From: Anopheles merus
Lineage: Eukaryota; Arthropoda; Insecta; Diptera; Culicidae
DNA: 64,000 bases
Assembly (NCBI RefSeq): GCF_017562075.2
Contig: NC_054081.1
Coordinates: 16,648,542 to 16,712,541, forward strand
Reading direction: 5' to 3'
A program made the position numbers and the translations under genes. The notes under the pieces are model-generated. The model searched no databases. It worked only from the letters and a program-made list of their open reading frames with translations, and was not told where the DNA came from. Below are positions 22,657 through 33,816 of this stretch, piece by piece (position 1 is the stretch's first letter; each line of letters opens with the position of its first letter).

Positions 22657-23321
22657 CCCAAATAGCCAGTTCGTACTTTATAGCTGATTTAGGGCTGTTT
22701 AACGAAAAATCAGTCCGATGTCGTACTTGGTGGCTGATTAAGAGATAGACGGTACTTTGCGGAATTCTGGAGCTTTTTAACAGGCACATGGTACTTTTTG
22801 GAACTTTGCGGCTGATTAGCACTATGTGTAGGGTTCATGGTGGAACTTGAAGGCTTGTTAAGAAAGCGTACCGAACTTGGTGGAACTTTATAGCTTTTTA
22901 ATGCATGACATCGGTACGAGATGGCTCTTGTCAAAGTGTCAAAGACGGACGCCGGCAATAATCTCATTGCTGCTGCACAAGTTAGATTCGTTAATTGAAT
23001 AATGAATATTGAGTGAAGTGATTGTGAATTATCAGTAAATTGTGTGAAATTTTGTGTAATTCATCAATACAAAAAATTTAAAAATATACACATGTGTTTA
23101 AACGAAACAAATCTTGTTGTTTATTTCATCGATGACGCTTGCTTGAAAATAAAACACAAAGAAAAATAATCCCTGGCATCGTGGCATAAGGAAGCTGCTT
23201 AGGCGCTGTTTGAAAGACCCACATAGAACTTTGATGCTGTTTATCTACTGCAAAAGGCGAATTAGAGCAGCGATCTTTAGCGTGCCAAAATGAGCTGCTT
23301 AAGCAATTCTGGCTATTTGGG
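22657..23321 (+). mobile_element. MITE family A, intact 665-bp copy
   Basis: Ends CCCAAATAGCCAG...CTGGCTATTTGGG. It has the same internal sequence, in opposite orientation, as 24216-25470. Removing the 588-bp insertion and its 2-bp duplication from that copy gives 665 bp, exactly this length. The flanks read ACA on both sides. A degraded family C-like end (tacaggtagaccccgag) lies immediately left at 22633. Confidence 0.8.
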
Positions 23322-23584
23322 ACAGTACTTCCCCAAATAGCCAAAATTACTTAATCAGCCAATTTGGCAGGCTAACCCAAGCGCCACAGATTCAGCTTAA
23401 ACGACTGAAAAATCGAATATCCATAGAAAAAAAAAACGAAAGCTTCCTAGCTTCATTGGTTTGAACAATAGATGGCATCTTACAATTCATCATTATATTA
23501 TTGTCCTTTTCTTGCAATGTGTTTCGACAAGTTTAATCTTATCATGACCATTCATCTTATATGAATGGCTGTGTGGTCAGATAC

Positions 23585-24173
23585 CCCAAGCGCCACAGAT
23601 TAAGCTTAAACGACTGGAAAATTGAATATCCATAGAAAAAAAATGAAAGCTCCACAGCTTCATTGGTTTGATCAATAGATGGCGTATTAAAACTGATTAT
23701 TATATTGCTATCCTTTTCTTGCAATGTGTTTCGACAAGTTTCATCTTATCATGACCTATATAGCCTTCTAACTTACTGAGCAAAAATCTATATAAATGGT
23801 CGTGTGGTCAGGTACGTGGGTATCAACACCAACGACCATTACTCAAATCTCACTTGCTTCAGTGCTGGTGGTTTTCCGTTGGAGTTTAGTATTTAAACAA
23901 TCGTATCGCCGTTCTAGTTCTAGCGATGCATAACTTCAATGCGAAACCATACAACAGTACAGAACAAATGAGAAAGCTCTCCTCCAAACGATGAAGCTCA
24001 ACTGGTTGGGGTATCCCACAAACAGATGGCGCCACCAGCTTTTTTGCTATTTTTAGAATGCATGAGTCGTTTGCCGTCTGCTAAACGAAGTCTTTCTATA
24101 TTCCGTTTAGGTAGAGTGCTTGAGTCGTTTAGAAGCCGTTTAGTGGTCGTTTAGTGGATTTGTGGCACTTGGG
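23585..24173 (+). mobile_element. MITE family B, intact 589-bp copy
   Basis: Ends CCCAAGCGCCACAGATTAAG and GGATTTGTGGCACTTGGG. The left flank gtcagatAC and right flank ACgtgggta rejoin as the uninterrupted family B sequence, so the target duplication is AC (2 bp). The end region has a run of cgtttag motifs. Confidence 0.8.
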
Positions 24174-24215
24174 ACGTGGGTATCGACACCAACGACCATT
24201 ACTCAAATCACACTT

Positions 24216-25470
24216 CCCAAATAGCCAGAATTGCTTAAGCAGCTCATTTTGGCACGCTAAAGATCGCTGCTCTAATTCGCCTTTTGCAGTAGATAAACAG
24301 CATCAAAGTTCTATGTGGGTCTTTCAAACAGCGCCTAAGCAGCTTCCTTATGCCACGATGCCAGGTATTATTTTTCTTTGTGTTTAATTTTCAAGCAAGC
24401 GTCATCGATGAAATAAACAACAAGATTTGTTTCGTTTAAACAGATATGTATATTTTTAAATCTTTTGTATTGATGAATTACAAAAAAACTTTATACAATT
24501 TACTGATAATTCACAATCACTTCACTCATATTCATTCTTCAATTAACGAATCTAACTTGTGCAGCAGCAATGAGATTATTGCCGGCGTCTGTCTTTGACA
24601 CTTTGACAAGAGCCACCTTGAACCGATGTCATGCATTAAAAAGCTATAAAGTCCCAAGCGCCACAGATTAAGCTTAAACGACTGGAAAATTGAATATCCA
24701 TAGAAAAAAAATGAAAGCTCCACAGCTTCATTGGTTTGATCAATAGATGGCGTATTACAACTCATCATTATATTGCTATCCTTTTCTTGCAATGTATTTC
24801 GACAAGTTGCATTTTATTATGACCTATATAGCCTTCTAACTTTCTAAGCAAAAATCTATATAAATGGTCGTGTGGTTAGATACGTGGGTATCAACACCAA
24901 TGACCATTGCTCAAATCTCACTTGCTTCAGTGCTGGTGGTTTCCGTTGGAGTTTAGTATTTAAACAATCGTATCGCCGTTCTAGTTCTAGCGATGCATAA
25001 CTTCAATGCGAAACCATACAACAGTACAGAGGAAATGAGAAAGCTCTCCTCCAAGCGATGAAGCTCAACTGGTTGGGGTATCCCACCAACAGATAGCGCC
25101 ACCAGCTTTTTTGCTATTTTTAGAATGCATGAGTCGTTTGGCGTCTGCTAAACGAAGTCTTTCTATATTCCGTTTAGGTAGAGAACTTGAGTCGTTTAGA
25201 AGCCGTTTAGTGGTCGTTTAGTGGATTTGTGGCACTTGGGGTTCCACCAAGTTCAGTACCCTTTCTTAACAAGCCTTCAAGTTCCATCATGAACCCTACA
25301 CATAGTGCTAATCAGCCGCAAAGTTCCAAAGAGTACCATGTGCCTGTTAAAAAGCTCCATAGTTCCGCAAAGTACCATCTATCTCTTAATCAGCCACAAA
25401 GTACGACATCGGAACGATTTTTCGTTAAACAGCCCCAAATCAGCTATAAAGTACGAGCTGGCTATTTGGG
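24216..25470 (-). mobile_element. MITE family A, inverted copy interrupted by family B
   Basis: CCCAAATAGCCAGAATTGC at the left, GAGCTGGCTATTTGGG at the right. It is the reverse complement of 22657-23321 apart from a family B insertion at 24653-25240. It is inserted into family B with a TT duplication (cacacTT|...|TTgcttcag). Confidence 0.8.
24653..25240 (+). mobile_element. MITE family B, innermost 588-bp copy
   Basis: Nearly identical to 23585-24173. It is inserted in family A at gctataaaGT|...|GTtccacc; the empty site in the other A copy reads gctataaagttccacc, so the duplication is GT (2 bp). This is the youngest layer of the nest. Confidence 0.8.
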
Positions 25471-25799
25471 TTGCTTCAGTGCTGGTGGTTTACATTGGAG
25501 TTTAGTATTTAAACAATCGTATCGCCGTTCTAGTTCAAGCGATGCATAACTTCAATGCGAAACCATATACTAGTACAGAGGTAAGGAGAAAGCTCTCAAA
25601 GCGTTCCACTGGTTGGGTATCCCACCAACAGATGGCGCTAACAGAATTTTTGCTATTTTTAGAATGCATCAGTCGTTCACCGTCTGCTAAACGAAGTCTT
25701 TTTATATTCCGTTTAGGCAGAGAGCTTGAGTCGTTTAGTAGATTTGTGGCACTTGGGAAAGATCGCTGCTTGAATTCGCCTTTTGCAGTAGATAAACAG

Positions 25800-25986
25800 T
25801 GTTGTGGGCAGCAGTACGTGATGACCCCTGGACTTGCCGTGGCGGCCTATACAGGCTTTCGACACTTAATTTCATTACCATGCAGCCGGATAGTCTATCA
25901 TTGCTACGATCCATTCTAGGATTGAACCCATGACGGGCATGTTATTGAGTCGTTCGAGTTGTCGACTGTACCACGGGACCGCCTGC
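25800..25986 (-). mobile_element. SINE200-like tRNA-derived SINE
   Basis: Read on the minus strand it starts GGCGGTCCCGTGGTACAGTC, has CATGCCCGTCATGGGTTCAA containing a Pol III B box (GGGTTCAATCC, at 25919-25929), then GAATGGATCGTAGCAATGAT. This order matches the Anopheles SINE200 family as I remember it. It adjoins the truncated family A piece. Confidence 0.65.
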
Positions 25987-26030
25987 ATAAAAAGTTTAAC
26001 ATGTCCATTTTGCCCCAATTTCCAATATGT

Positions 26031-26678
26031 ACGCATGAGGGGCGTCAGCTTGACAGCTGGTACGGTTTGTTGTTTTGTCTGGCCTGCCTCGCCTGACACA
26101 AAGTCGGTAAACAATCGCTACACTACACGCCCTGTTGTTCCCCGAATCCGACCACATACAGCTGTGGCGGAAAATCGTGCGGTCGTGCCAAAAGTAAGAT
26201 GTTTTCCCTGCTGGCACGGTGCCACTAGACTCGCGCATCGGTTCGAGCGTAAATCCGTCGCAGTGTCCGCTGTGCGCCGTGCATCGTTTCGTCGTGTGGT
26301 GCGTATGTCTTGCGGGTGCATACGGTAAATAGAAACACACACACACACACACGCAAGTACACACACGCATACCTATAGGTCTGGAAAATTTAGGCTCCCG
26401 CAATATGTTGCGGGTGGCGCACGCGATCCCGAGGGCGTAAGCAGAAACTTTCCCCTATTCCCGCTGGTCAAATCCGCTCAATGTCCTTTCCCAAACAGCG
26501 CTTCGTGCGGCAGTGGTTGCCAGGGTGAAACAGGGGAGGGTGGTGGGTGGCAAGCGTGCGGACCGCGTACCAATATTTTTGGGTACGCGAAAAATAAAAA
26601 AAAAGTCCAACAAAAACAGTGTCCTAGGTGTAAGCGCACCAGCCGCCAGTGGCTTCCGTGCAGGCGTGACCTTCCGGC
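26031..26678. other. Upstream region of the SNX25-like gene
   Basis: GC-balanced DNA between the nest and the ATG at 26679. It probably contains the promoter and 5' leader and includes the CA run at 26335-26352. Small open frames look accidental. Confidence 0.45.
26335..26352. repeat. CA microsatellite upstream of the SNX25-like gene
   Basis: A short (CA)n run followed by imperfect repeats to about 26378. Confidence 0.8.
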
Positions 26679-28535
26679 ATGAGGGTACAGTACTGGATCG
26701 GTGCGATAGCAGCTGTCCTGTGTGCCGTGTGCGTGTACTCGCCCATTTTTCTTTACTTTTTGCTGTTCGTCCTCTACTCGCTGGTGCTGATTGCTGTCGG
26801 TAAGTCTGGCGCGGCTGTGGAGTGGTTGGGCAGGAAGAAAAAAAATATTAATCTCGGTCGCTCGTTCCCCCTTTCTGCAGCGGTGTTTGGCACCATCTAC
26901 GTGCACTACAAGCTAACCAACCGTGAACCGGTCTCGTACGTCGATCAAGAGGAAGACCAGCAAGCGAACGTCCTGTACAATGCCACACGGTAGAACGATG
27001 CGCGTTCCTCCCTTTACGACAACCCTGTGATGCACAAACCTAACTAACGCTCGATTTGAGTTTTCTCCCCCAGCTCGCCGCTGTTTGGCAACGGTACGCC
27101 CGGATCCTCGCCCGGGATCTCCCGCCACCCGGGGGGTCGTTCGGCGGGCGGCACCGGCGGATCGGCAGCCGGGTTCGGCCAGTCCCAGCTGCCGATCATC
27201 TTCGGGCGCACGGTCGACGGGCTGCTGCAGCAGATCATCGACAACGCGATGCGCGATCTGGTCGGGCCGGCCCTAGAGCTGGTGGTCGCGAACCCGCGCC
27301 GCATCGTCGAGCTGCTGCGCGAGGACATCTGGCTCAGCATCGAGAAGCTGCACGAGCGGGCCGCCCGCATCGACGCACCGAAGCTGATCGCGTGCGACTT
27401 TGTCGCGAAGGTGACGCTGCACCTGCAAAAGATCCGCCGGCAGACGGTGGCGGCCACGAACGGCGGGACCAAGCGTGAGGGTGGGTCGGCGGAACCGACC
27501 AGCGAGCAGGCCGATCCCGTCGTGACCGCCTCCTACCTCGCGTCGACCGAGAAGGAGCTCGACTTTCTCAAGAAGATTGGCGAGATACTGGTCATCTTTC
27601 TGCTGCCGCGTGGCTACTCGCTCTCCCCGGTGAAGGATCTGCTGAGCGAGGTGCTCGCCTACCGGGTGCTGCACCCGGCGATCCACTACCTGACCGCGCC
27701 CGACTTCATCAACCAGCAGATCGTGGAGTGCATCGAGACGCGGCTGGTCGCGGTCGCGATCCAGAAGCGCAGCCACGAGTACGCGGCCAACTTCGAGGAC
27801 TTTCTGCGCATCATCGACATGACGCAGACGGTTGAGGAGCTGCAGTCGATACGGGCGAGCATCGTGAGCGACATCCGGCAGGCGACGGCAATGCAAACGA
27901 TGCAGCGGACTCGGGGCGGCTTCGCGATGGCGGCCTGTGACGGCGCTGACACGGGCGGGTCGGCCGACAACGGTGGCGCCAGCAGTGGTGATGGGGAGCC
28001 GGCGGCCGCCACCCAACGCCTAAAGCGCTACATCCAGCAGCTGTCGTACGCGAAAAGCCAGTGCGAACAGTGTCTGGCGCGGCTCGGCTGGGAGGGATGC
28101 GTGAGCAACGATGTGGACCTGTCGCTCGCCGACATTCTGTCCACGGTCGGGGGTCGCCGCGCGCTCACCGCCTTCCTCGAGCCGCTCAACGCGGCCAGCC
28201 TGGTCGGGTACTACACGACGGTGGAGGAGCTGCGCCGGGCGGCCCGCTCCGCCTGGCACCAGCTCGGGGCGGAGATTTTCTACACGTACGTGCGGGCGCC
28301 CAGCTCGGAGATCCCGCTCGACAAGGCGACGCGCAAGCGCATGGAGGCGTTCCTGGTCGGGGACGTCGGCGGCCCGGACGTGTTCTACGAGGTGCAGCGC
28401 GAGTGTCTGGCGCTGCTCGAGCAGAAGTACTATCGGCCGTTCCTGCTGAGCGACGAGTACGGCCGGCTGAAGCGGTCGCTGACGCAAGACGAGTTTAAGG
28501 AGCTGATCGCGTCGGGCGGTACAAGCGGCGGCGGC

Positions 28536-28582
<47 letters not shown>

Positions 28583-30365
28583 CGGGCTCGAGGGCGAGCT
28601 GATGCTGCAGCACGCCACCAGCCAGGACAGCCAGGAGAGCCAGGAAAGCTCGACGGGCAGCGCGACGAACGGGGGCGGCGGCGAGGGCGCCACCGATCCG
28701 GCCCTGGCCGACCTGAGCAACCATTCGCAGTACGCGCGCAACAAGCTGGACCGGCTGGACGAGAAGCTGGCGAACAAGCAGCAGGCGCTGGAAGCGCTGA
28801 AGCAATCGCTCAAGCCCGACTCGAAGCTGCTGCTGATGCTGGAGCGGGAGATCGAGTGGCTGCGGGGCGAGCGACGCCAGCTCGAGTCGCACCTGCTGCG
28901 CACCGCCGTCTGGGGCGAGTATCTCGGCAGCTGGCGGGCGATCGTCGAGAGCGTCGACTTTTCCGACGACCGGGAGCCGCCTCAGTTCATGATCGTGGTG
29001 CAGGTGGACGAGATGAACGACTACGGCAGCGGCGGTGGTGGTGGCGGGCGAGACGACACCACTGTCACGACGGCACTCGAGGCGACCGACACGATCTCGA
29101 CCGGGTGGGTGGTGGTGCGGTCGCTCGCCCAGTTCCACGCCCTGCACCGCAAGCTGCGCCCGATGTGCGCGGAACTGCGCCAGCTCGATCTGCCCTCGAA
29201 CAACGCGTTCAAGCTGTTCCTGCTCAAGAACGATCGGGCACTGCTGGAGAAGGCCAAGGCGCAGGTCCAGCGCTATCTCAGCTTCATCCTCGAGGACGAC
29301 CACCTGAACCAGAGCGAGGCGGTGTACGAGTTCCTCAGCCCGAGCTCGGACCGCCTGAAGCAGGGCGTGCTGACCGGCAACCCGTCGCCGTCGAAGAAGC
29401 CGACCTCCAAGTTTTCGCTTGCCACCATCTTCCGCAGCAACAGCGACAAGCTGGAGCAGCTCTGGCATGTCGGGAGCGGTGGTGGTGCCGGCGGCGAGCG
29501 CCCGTTCGGCGGTGGCGGCGGTGGTGGCGGCACCGACCACCATCCCGACTTCACGCCGGAAGACGCCGACCAGGTGTCGCTGTATCTGGAGGGTGGTCCC
29601 GCACCGTCCGGCCCCAGCTCGTCCGGTGCCTCCCCGCCCACCGATGGTGCCGCCGTCGCGTTGGAGCTGCGCGACTCGATTGCCGAGCCGCTGTACGGGC
29701 TGCTCGGCGAGATATTCGATCTCGGCGGCGTGTTTCGCTGGCTGCGCAAGAGCCTCATCTCGTTTGTGCAGATCACGTACGGGCAGACGATCAACCGGCA
29801 GCTGCGCGAATCGATTGCCGCCCTGTTCGATGAGCCGATGCTGCACGCGTACGCCAGTGCCGTGCTGCGCAGCCTCTGGCCGGGCGGCGGCACGCTGCAG
29901 GCGGACGGCGTCCGGCTCCTGCCGCCCGCTGAGCGTACCGAGGACGAACGCGAGATGATCATGAACGCGGCCCGGTCCCTGCTGCAGGACAACATACCGG
30001 AGCTGCTGTGCAGCCTGATCGGGGCGCAGAACGCGCGCCAGGGAGCGCTCAAGCTGTTCGAGGTGCTGCAGAACCCGCTCTACAACAAGCAGCTGTTTTA
30101 CGATCTGCTCGAAACGCTCATGCTGGAGCTGTTCCCGGAGATACGCCAGCTCAAACCGGCCGCGGCGGGCAGCACCGGCAATGGTGCGACCGTCGCGCCC
30201 GGCCACGCTAGCGGCAGTAGTAGCAGTAGCACGGTCCAGCGGCCCCGCGAGTACCACCATCAACCGGCTGCGGGTTCGTCGCCTGCCGCACCTATCTATT
30301 CACCACCGACGCCAACGGGGGCGGTGGGTTCCGCTTCGGGGACACCTATTAGAAGCATATCATAA
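26679..30365 (+). CDS. SNX25: Sorting nexin of the SNX25 / Snazarus type (PXA-RGS-PX-Nexin_C), three exons
   Basis: Exons 26679-26799, 26881-26989 and 27074-30365 give 1173 residues; the third exon is a 3.3-kb uninterrupted frame. Two hydrophobic segments lie at about residues 5-50. A PXA domain starts LPIIFGRTVD (about 116-313). An RGS domain follows (about 429-543; FLEPLNAASLVGYYTTVEELR, WHQLGAEIFYTYV, GGPDVFYEVQ). A 20-glycine run at about 562-581 and a coiled coil at about 632-686 precede the PX domain (about 716-833; FHALHRKLRP, NNAFKLFLLKNDRALLEKAK) and Nexin_C (about 949-1106; LGGVFRWLRKSLISFVQITYG). This order occurs in SNX13, SNX14 and SNX25; the RGS wording favours SNX25. The fly relative Snazarus tethers ER to plasma membrane and lipid droplets; the same role here is inference. 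Several Gly/Ser-rich linkers look mosquito-specific. Confidence 0.88.
28527..28586 (+). repeat. GGC/GGT trinucleotide run encoding 20 glycines
   Basis: An in-frame, almost pure GGC tract with periodic GGT inside the linker between the RGS domain and the coiled coil. Length variation between individuals is likely for such a tract. Confidence 0.9.
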
Positions 30366-30638
30366 AATCCCCCTCCCCCCTCCATCCACCTTTCGCTGCA
30401 GCTTTTGCGAAGGAAAGCGCTATTTTTGCAAGCGATCTTTTTCTTCTCTATTTGTTTTGTTTTGACAAGTATTATTATTTTTTTCTCTGAATTGTAGAAG
30501 AAATTTTGGACAAGCATTCCCCATGTGCTTATGCCCATTCCCTGTCTTAAGGGACCCCCCTTATTGATCTATTGCAATTTCCTGATCGTTTGTGTGGGCT
30601 GGCGAGGCAGGTAAGACGAGGCCTAAACACTTTCTAAC

Positions 30639-31553
30639 CAGTGCTGCAAAATGTCACTGTCAATGTCATACAAAATCTGACTGGAACAAAATCCACGTCA
30701 GCGTCACGTACTCTATTGTGATAATCAGAGGCGATACTCAAAACGATTGGTGTGACCAATGCATGTTTCATGACATTTTTGCGATCAAAGCTTCATCAGT
30801 CACTATGTCATGACTTTTTTTTACTGTGATCAGTTCTGCAAAATGCCACTGACAGAGTCGGGAACAATTCCGACTGAAACAAAATAATATTAGCGTCACG
30901 AGCGCTACTGTGATGATCAGAGGTGAGACTCAAACAGTTGCGACCGTCACATGCTTGGTGACATTGTGTGCAACCAACTCTTGGTCAGTCACTTGGTCAC
31001 GACATTTTCTGTCGGTGATAATCACGATAGTGATGGGAGGTATGCGGTGCGTGCGATTGCGAATCTGCTTTGATTGTCTGTCGGGTCAAACAGAGCGAGA
31101 AAGTATGCTCATTTTGTCGCACGGGACTACATGCCAAGTATATTCCAAGAATATTGTGATTATCACCGACAGAAAATGTCGTGACCAAGTGAGTGGTCAA
31201 GAGTGGGATGCTAAACAAAATGTCATCAAGCATGTGATTGGTCCACCAACTTTTTGAGTCTTACCTCTGATCATCTCAGTTATGTACGTGAGTTGAATTG
31301 AGCTTCGTTTCAGTCATGAGTGCTGGTGACTGAAACAGTGGTATTTGGCAGCACTGTTCACAGCCAGAAAAAGTCATGATTATGCTTGCGCCGGCATTAA
31401 GCTTGTCAGTCAGAGTATCGCGTTGGAGTATTCGCATGTCGCGTTCAACATGTCATGATGCACTTTCATTGAGTATCAGCAATGAGCATCAAGCTACCAC
31501 GAATATGTTCGATAGTGAATATCTCGCGATGCTCATGACATTTTGCAGCACTG
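30639..31553. mobile_element. hAT-like fold-back MITE (family K)
   Basis: Ends CAGTGCTGCAAAATGTCA...TGACATTTTGCAGCACTG are perfect 18-bp inverted repeats. Flanks TTTCTAAC (30631-30638) and CTTCTAAC (31554-31561) form an 8-bp duplication with one mismatch. Inside, about 30905-31025 is repeated inverted at about 31156-31280 (for example gacattttctgtcggtgata against its complement), so the transcript can fold on itself. No transposase frame is seen. Confidence 0.8.
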
Positions 31554-32579
31554 CTTCTAACCAGGCACAAACAGTTAGCACCGTTCACGTCCCACAGGTT
31601 TTGTTTGAAAAACTGAATTGGCCATTTACTTAAAGACATAGCTGTAAGCCTCTTGTATTAAATATCATTTGGAAAAACTCCCCAAACTGGGGTGATAGTG
31701 CTATAATAAGGGTGCACCTGGCGCGCATCGACGAGTCTAGTCAAACATTCGCAATGACATAATCGTACATGTTTAGTGTGGTGCACGAAGCTGGCCAATG
31801 GGCGATCGTGTTAGGCAAAGCCCCAGGTTCGTTTGCTTAGCAGGTTAAGTTGAGTTACAACGCGCGTTACCCATCCTGAGTGCAGCATTTCCAATCACTA
31901 TGTTTAAGCGTTTAGCCATAAGCCGGGAACGGGTTGGGTAGGTGGTGTATTTAATGCATTCCTTTGTCGGTACGGTACAGTATTTGCACACATCCTCGGA
32001 TGCAGTATTGGGGTTTATTTGCCGTTCAGGGAAACCAGAAACCCTGCTAAACGTATTTGCTAAACTAAGACTATCCAGGTGTGGGCCCTTTTTGCTCACT
32101 AGTAGGATTAAGGCAATGTGTAACAAAAACAAAGGAAAACAAAAAACAAAACACTGAATGTAGGTCTAATTTTTCCCTCTATCCCACCCCACCCAAAAAC
32201 ACAGACACACATAAAACAGTGCAAGTGGAAAAAGCGAAGATAGAGATAAATATGTGTGATGTTGCTGCTCTATGCATATCGCTCTAGAAAACGGTGTCTA
32301 AAGCTAGGGGAGGTAAAAGAGCATATAGCAAAAAACGAAGCAAATTGTGTGTCGATGTGCAAAAGAAACGTGTTACAGCATATTAACAAACCAAAGCAAA
32401 CCAAACAGAGCAAAAAACCAGCATGCGAAGCACCAGCACCTGCTGTGTCCGTGATGTGTCCTTTCCGTATACATATACGCATAAATATGCTTTTAAATGT
32501 GCTGTGAGTGAATCGAACCGGACAACTGTATGAATGAGTACTAATGAGCTGATAGACAAACCAGAAAACAATGATAATA

Positions 32580-32585
32580 AATAAA
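32580..32585 (+). terminator. Possible distal poly(A) signal of the SNX25-like gene
   Basis: AATAAA in gataataaataaagattt, preceded by 900 bp of AT-rich, non-repetitive DNA after the MITE. Assignment to this gene is by position only. Confidence 0.3.
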
Positions 32586-32600
32586 GATTTAATCAAAGTA

Positions 32601-33816
32601 TGTATCATGCGTTGTGTGGTTTTCTTTTCAAGGTTTTTTTTTTCAAACAGAAATCGATTCATGCTTTTCAAATTTTCAAAAGCAACGGTAGATTTGACGC
32701 AATTGGTTTAACACGAAAGAAACATTAACTTAAGGAAAGGCTATTTTCGCTAAAATCTGTACAAAAATATATAAAGATGAACGTGGAAAAGGGAACACGA
32801 GTGAAATTGAAAAGAAAGGAAGCCTGCTTTCGGAAATTTGTTTTAACCGAAATTTGTTTTAATGGGAGTTTGCCTTTACGACCACTAAAAACCAACGAGA
32901 AACGCTCAGATATGTCTTCATTTTTACATATAGATACATTGGTAAAAGTTAACTAGATAAACGATTATGAAAAAATTTGGACAAATCATTTTCATATGTG
33001 TATTAAACAACAGTAAATCCCGTCATTACTAAAAATTTGCATTGTATATGACAACTGGATCAGAATAAAAACGCTTTTCAGTAGTGGTTGTAGAAGTAAG
33101 GGATGCAAGTTGAAATCAATTTTAAAAAAATATTAATTTTTCTTAATAGATAGTACATGGTAGAAGGCATATTTGCTGAAAATTTAAAGACAATACAACA
33201 ATTATCGCGAAATATATAAGCGATTAATTTCTGTGAAGAGCAACATCCCTTAAAAAATGTATGACCTACCCGTGTAGGTGGTCATAAAAGTAAGGGATAC
33301 AAACTAAATTAAAATAAAAAAAATATAAAAAATTTGTTTTTTTTTTTTTTTTTGCTGGAGGGAAACATGTTTTTCTAGGCATTCAAGTCAGTGGGGTAAA
33401 CCCCATTTTCTATTCTTTTTCTCGATAAGAATCGAGTCGAAAAAATTTCCTCGATTGCTTTTTGAAATATGCTTATTGTTAAATAAGTCTGCTAGCTAAA
33501 ATCCATCGAGACGGGCATCCGAAATCGCAGTAGTCATCAAATCAAAGAGATGCATTTAGAAAGCAGCGAATTTGAATGTAAGCTAAAAATAAGGAATTTC
33601 CTAATTGATTTTCAATGAAGTACAATGACATCATCTCTCTTGTGCCTTTAGATCCATCAAATTTCAATTTTATGGCGTTTAAATGATTTTGCTTTAATTA
33701 ATTTAATTTAATTAACACATAGTATTACTTCATTTTTCATTTCCAGGAACTGGAATATTATACTCCAAAATGGCCAAAAACATTATTCTCAATCCATTTC
33801 CCGCAAGGGTTTTGAT
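32601..33816. other. AT-rich intergenic DNA
   Basis: No gene. It contains a diverged direct repeat of about 45 bp (gtggtygt/cataraagtaagggat, near 33085 and 33285) and a related diverged copy near 34380-34430, plus a T run at 33342-33354. Confidence 0.4.

Larger units (their letters stand above)
23376..25757 (+). mobile_element. MITE family B copy (outer), broken by two later insertions
   Basis: It begins CCCAAGCGCCACAGATTCAG at 23376 and ends GTGGCACTTGGG at 25757. Its body is in three parts: 23376-23584, 24174-24215 and 25471-25757. These join into one normal family B unit once the B copy at 23585-24173 and the A copy at 24216-25470 are removed. Confidence 0.75.
23332..25799. mobile_element. 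MITE family A copy split by a 2.4-kb insertion
   Basis: The first 44 bp (23332-23375, cccaaatagccaaaattact...ggcaggctaa) and the piece after 25757 (aaagatcgctgcttgaattcgccttttgcagtagataaacag) are adjacent parts of family A, read in the orientation of 24216 onward. They are separated by a complete family B element with an AA duplication. The remaining part of this A copy after 25799 is lost. Confidence 0.7.
22088..26030. mobile_element. Outermost element of the transposon nest (family J, split)
   Basis: The left end, gtaaacggggcaaaatgggc near 22092, is followed by DNA that aligns with the intact family J copy at 46770-47584 (gcattatttcac, ccatgtaagtttt). A matching right end, catgtccattttgcccc, appears near 25999. 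Everything between is later insertions plus J remnants (for example ggaagttttatgtcg just after 22593). The reconstruction of one J element 3.9 kb apart is inference; the two ends themselves are seen. Confidence 0.4.
30366..32600 (+). other. Downstream region and probable long 3' UTR of the SNX25-like gene
   Basis: No AATAAA caught my eye between the stop and 32580-32585. If that signal is used the 3' UTR is about 2.2 kb and contains the hAT-like MITE at 30639-31553. A shorter transcript ending at a variant signal is equally possible. Confidence 0.35.

Noticed and set aside
23126..24387. The frame seen on both strands at 23126-23344 and 24154-24387 as a duplicated small gene
   Set aside because: The identical protein arises because the DNA is two inverted copies of MITE family A; there is no other coding evidence.
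22657..25470. Reading the two family A copies as the long inverted ends of one 2.8-kb fold-back transposon
   Set aside because: Each copy has both of its own ends and the right one is flanked by a TT duplication inside family B, so they are independent insertions.
27273..30263. Long minus-strand open frames opposite the SNX25-like gene
   Set aside because: They are shadows of a GC-rich coding exon on the plus strand; composition is low-complexity and no domain is present.
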